Source: Lepidodermella squamata
Lineage: Eukaryota; Gastrotricha
Length of the DNA stretch: 64,000 nucleotides
Direction: 5' to 3'
Assembly (NCBI GenBank): GCA_047495785.1
Contig: JBLDXI010000028.1
Coordinates: forward strand, 1,674,001-1,738,000
The translations under genes and the position numbers were made by a program. Below, piece after piece: positions 61,852 to 64,000 of this stretch. The first letter of the stretch is position 1; each line of letters starts with the position of its first letter. The notes beneath the pieces are model-generated. The model saw nothing but the letters and a program-made list of their open reading frames with translations, did no database searches and had not been told where the DNA came from.

Positions 61852-62009
61852 GAGGGTTATTTTCGAAGCTCCCTTTATCATAAAGTCGACTTGATGACGT
61901 CAAAATGACGCAGATTTGCAAAAACTACTGTGGTTCGACTTAGAAAAACGTTTGTTATCGACGTCATAAAGTCGACTTTATGATAAAGGGAGCTTCGAAA
62001 ATAACCCTC
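61852..62009. repeat. 158-bp MITE with 3-base target duplication
   Basis: Perfect 41-base terminal inverted repeats (GAGGGTTATTTTCGAAGCTC... and its complement), then a partly paired core through ATGACGTC/GACGTCAT. ATT immediately flanks both ends (61849-61851 and 62010-62012), a 3-base target-site duplication. Noncoding. Confidence 0.9.
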
Positions 62010-62058
62010 ATTCGCCACTTCTTCTAAGACAATTTTACTAAGCGTGAAAACATTGATA

Positions 62059-62200
62059 AATCAATTTCAGACTTGCGAGAGGCGATGGTACCATTTCACT
62101 ACGCAGAATGATTAAGAAAAGACTTGCTTACACCAAAAACCAGAAAACGATGGCGCCGATTATACGAGGCTAGCGTGCAAGAATCATAGAAGTAATATCA
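62059..62200 (+). pseudogene. Kunitz pseudo-exon
   Basis: Downstream of a tttcag acceptor-like site (end near 62071) the sequence is homologous to exon 3 of the Kunitz gene at 60847: CERRWYHFTTQND, a stop, then EKTCLHQKPENDGAD in the same frame as the parent's CQRRSYHFDTQSD, C, EKNCLPQKPDIDGDD. The cysteine codon has become TAA and homology fades after about 130 bases. It is a decayed partial duplicate. Confidence 0.75.
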
Positions 62201-62337
62201 GATATCAGTAAAGAATGTCTACTCACGAGAAAAGGGGTGTAACGCCATGGGCGCCACAGATGTCCTGCTGATTCATCAATTTCTTGAAATCGGAAAATTT
62301 AACATTTCCTCCATTTATTTCTTAGCGATGAAAAGTG

Positions 62338-63228
62338 GCATTGTGAAGAATCAAATGCCATCAGGGAAGCCCTTTGAGCCCGCTTCTATTCATCTTCTAC
62401 TGCGCAGATATGCAGCCCCTTAGAGTCAACCCCGACGACGGCCGAAAAATCGTGGGCACCGGTACCTATGCTGATGACGCTGCAAACTGGGCATGGGGGC
62501 TCCATTATGAGCAATGTGTTTCGCGGCTTCAGTCTCGCTTACGTTCGACAGAAACCTGGTGTGCTAGATGGCGACTTGACCTCAACCCGACAACGTGCGA
62601 GTGTATTATAATCGGTCATCATGGCGCCTCCTCCCCCTCCGTCCTATTGTCTATTGGTGGTGTGCGAATCCCGCAAGTGAAAGAGGTTAAGTACCTCGGA
62701 ATCACATTGACTTCGAAACTCTCGTGGGAGAGTCATCTTGATCGGCTCTCAGCGAAAATTAAACCGCGAGCTGCATGCTTACGAGGTATCGCCGCACGAA
62801 AGGTTGTCCCTAGTGACCTCTGCCTTCTATTCAGCAAAGTCCTTATTGAAAGTGTACTTACCTACGGTTCACCAGCTTGGTACTGTCTTCCCAAGTCGTC
62901 CGAGCTACGCCTGTTCGGTTTCCAGGCCCACGGCTTGAAAGCTGCCTTGGATCTGCCCATTGAGTGCGACCCATTCGGTGTTGTCGTCGAAGCTGGCGTG
63001 GAAGCTATCAGCGACATATTTGAGCATCAACTGATGCGGTACGCCACGAGGTGCCTCAACGCAAGTAACGGAATGAAGGATTACATATCCTACGTTGCGA
63101 GCTTCCAGCCCGACGCCTTCGGCCTCCGAATGCTGGAGAAGCACTGTCCAGCATGGCACTTGCGAGACTGCATTGATGCCCCGGCCAAGCCCTGCCGCCT
63201 CATATGCGACATTTTCCCTAAAAGCTAA
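62338..63228 (+). mobile_element. 5'-truncated non-LTR retrotransposon (RT)
   Basis: The frame opens before the first ATG with KCHQGSPLSPLLFIFY, the RT motif preceding the active site, then TYADDAANWAW (the catalytic YADD motif), WRLDLNPTTCE and VKYLGITLTSKLSWESHL, as in jockey-type non-LTR elements. The end is LEKHCPAWHLRDC...DIFPKS, shared with the scrap at 3246-3475. The endonuclease and N-terminal RT are missing, so it cannot transpose on its own. The uninterrupted C-terminal frame suggests a fairly recent insertion. Confidence 0.85.
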
Positions 63229-64000
63229 TATGAGCCTGTTGTTTCCCTGTATTCCTTTAGGTGCCCTTGTGATCCTCGCCCTCCTGAGCCCCTCTCGAGT
63301 CAAATAACACGTAAGCTAACCGTTAATGAATTTATCCCTGCCTTGCCTTACAGAGCCCTGAGCCTGAGCCTGAGCCTGAGCCGTCATGAGCCTGACCCTT
63401 GAGCCTTGAGCCTTTCTGAACCTGAGCCTTGTCTTCATGAGCTGGAACAGCCCTGCCCTGCCCGTAAGCCCCTTAATTGCCGCTAACAAACCTCGATATT
63501 TTTCAGACCCACTCAATGGGTGCAACGAGCCCGAACTCACGATCGCCTTTTTCTACTTTTCTACAAAAACGCACAAAAAGCCACAAAAAATCGACAAAAA
63601 TCTGAAAAACAAAAATAATATAACATAAAACTGCAAAATATGAACTGCCTATGATCATGCTCAATTTATCACTGTTACGAGCCCTAAATAGCATGGGGGC
63701 AATATATGTTTCACGTTATATATGTTAACCATATGTGCCTATAGCGCCGGCCGGCGGAGGGCCTACATAAATAAAACTACGACATGCTATCAGATAGATC
63801 TCTTCAAGAGGAACACGATGACATTTTTTACTTAATTTTAAAAATAAAGGAACTGTGAAAAATGAGGAAATATGTTTTTTTTGCATTCGGAAACAACCCA
63901 TGAAAACAGCTTCAAAAAAGTTAAATTGAGCGACTTTTTGAGTAAAATCGAGTCTTCATACCAAGAGCTACGCTTTGATACTTGGAGCGATCTTGGTTAA
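63229..64000. other. Right edge: retroelement 3' UTR and microsatellite
   Basis: The first 120 bases are probably the element's 3' untranslated tail. A GAGCCT hexamer microsatellite (GAGCCT, GAGCCTT, CTGAGC variants) runs about 63352-63430. The rest is AT-rich with no gene recognised. Confidence 0.6.

Overview
This window is nuclear DNA of a small-genome invertebrate animal. Genes have short introns (roughly 50-65 bases in many cases, with GT...AG ends), signal peptides are common, and the protein families are metazoan: Cys-loop ligand-gated channels, HCN pacemaker channels, rhodopsin-like GPCRs, Kunitz proteins, an SLC46-like carrier and an ARM/TIR-type protein. Nematodes of the C. elegans type lack HCN channels, which argues against that group. 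Degenerate CCCTAA tracts would fit a TTAGGG telomere. I cannot name the phylum or species from sequence alone. There are no operons or bacterial features.

Layout. 1-4.9 kb is gene-poor and repeat-rich, with a small foldback and two non-LTR retrotransposon tails. 4.9-33.1 kb is a dense array of 13 single-exon Cys-loop (pentameric ligand-gated) receptor genes: A 4922, B 6186, C 7477, E 11590, F 12889, J 17621, K 18933, L 20306, N 25481, O 26782, P 28214, Q 29668 and R 31915. E and R are on the plus strand and the rest on the minus strand. Interspersed are a spliced polysaccharide deacetylase (8832-9862), a 6-Cys secreted protein (15482), two related small secreted proteins (21539 and 22480), and a six-exon protein with a C-terminal TIR domain (23275-25158). 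33.2-41.5 kb carries two tandem HCN-type channel genes. The second has a roughly 320-residue N-terminal extension spread over two far-upstream exons. 41.5-54 kb holds a three-domain Kunitz-like gene, a tiny prepropeptide gene with an inverted broken copy, a large inverted-repeat element, and an SLC46-like transporter. 55-62 kb interleaves three paralogous orphan GPCR genes with two Kunitz genes and a Kunitz pseudo-exon. The window ends with a 5'-truncated non-LTR element and a GAGCCT microsatellite.

How the genes may work together (inference). The Cys-loop array looks like a lineage-specific receptor expansion. It keeps the pentameric channel fold, has a cation-type -1' acidic residue in nearly all copies, a very short M3-M4 loop, and no vicinal-cysteine loop C. 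This recalls the intronless, clustered chemotactile receptors of cephalopods, so environmental or chemosensory ligand detection is a reasonable hypothesis. HCN channels and orphan GPCRs nearby would suit sensory or neural cells, but linkage is not proof. Two array members (P and Q) have lost both cysteines of the signature Cys-loop.

Noncoding DNA is dominated by unrelated nonautonomous inverted-repeat elements (874, 2331, 9935, 14811, 16193, 42652, 45092, 47232 and 61852). Several carry clusters of a family-specific short motif near their ends. No transposase gene is recognisable in the window.
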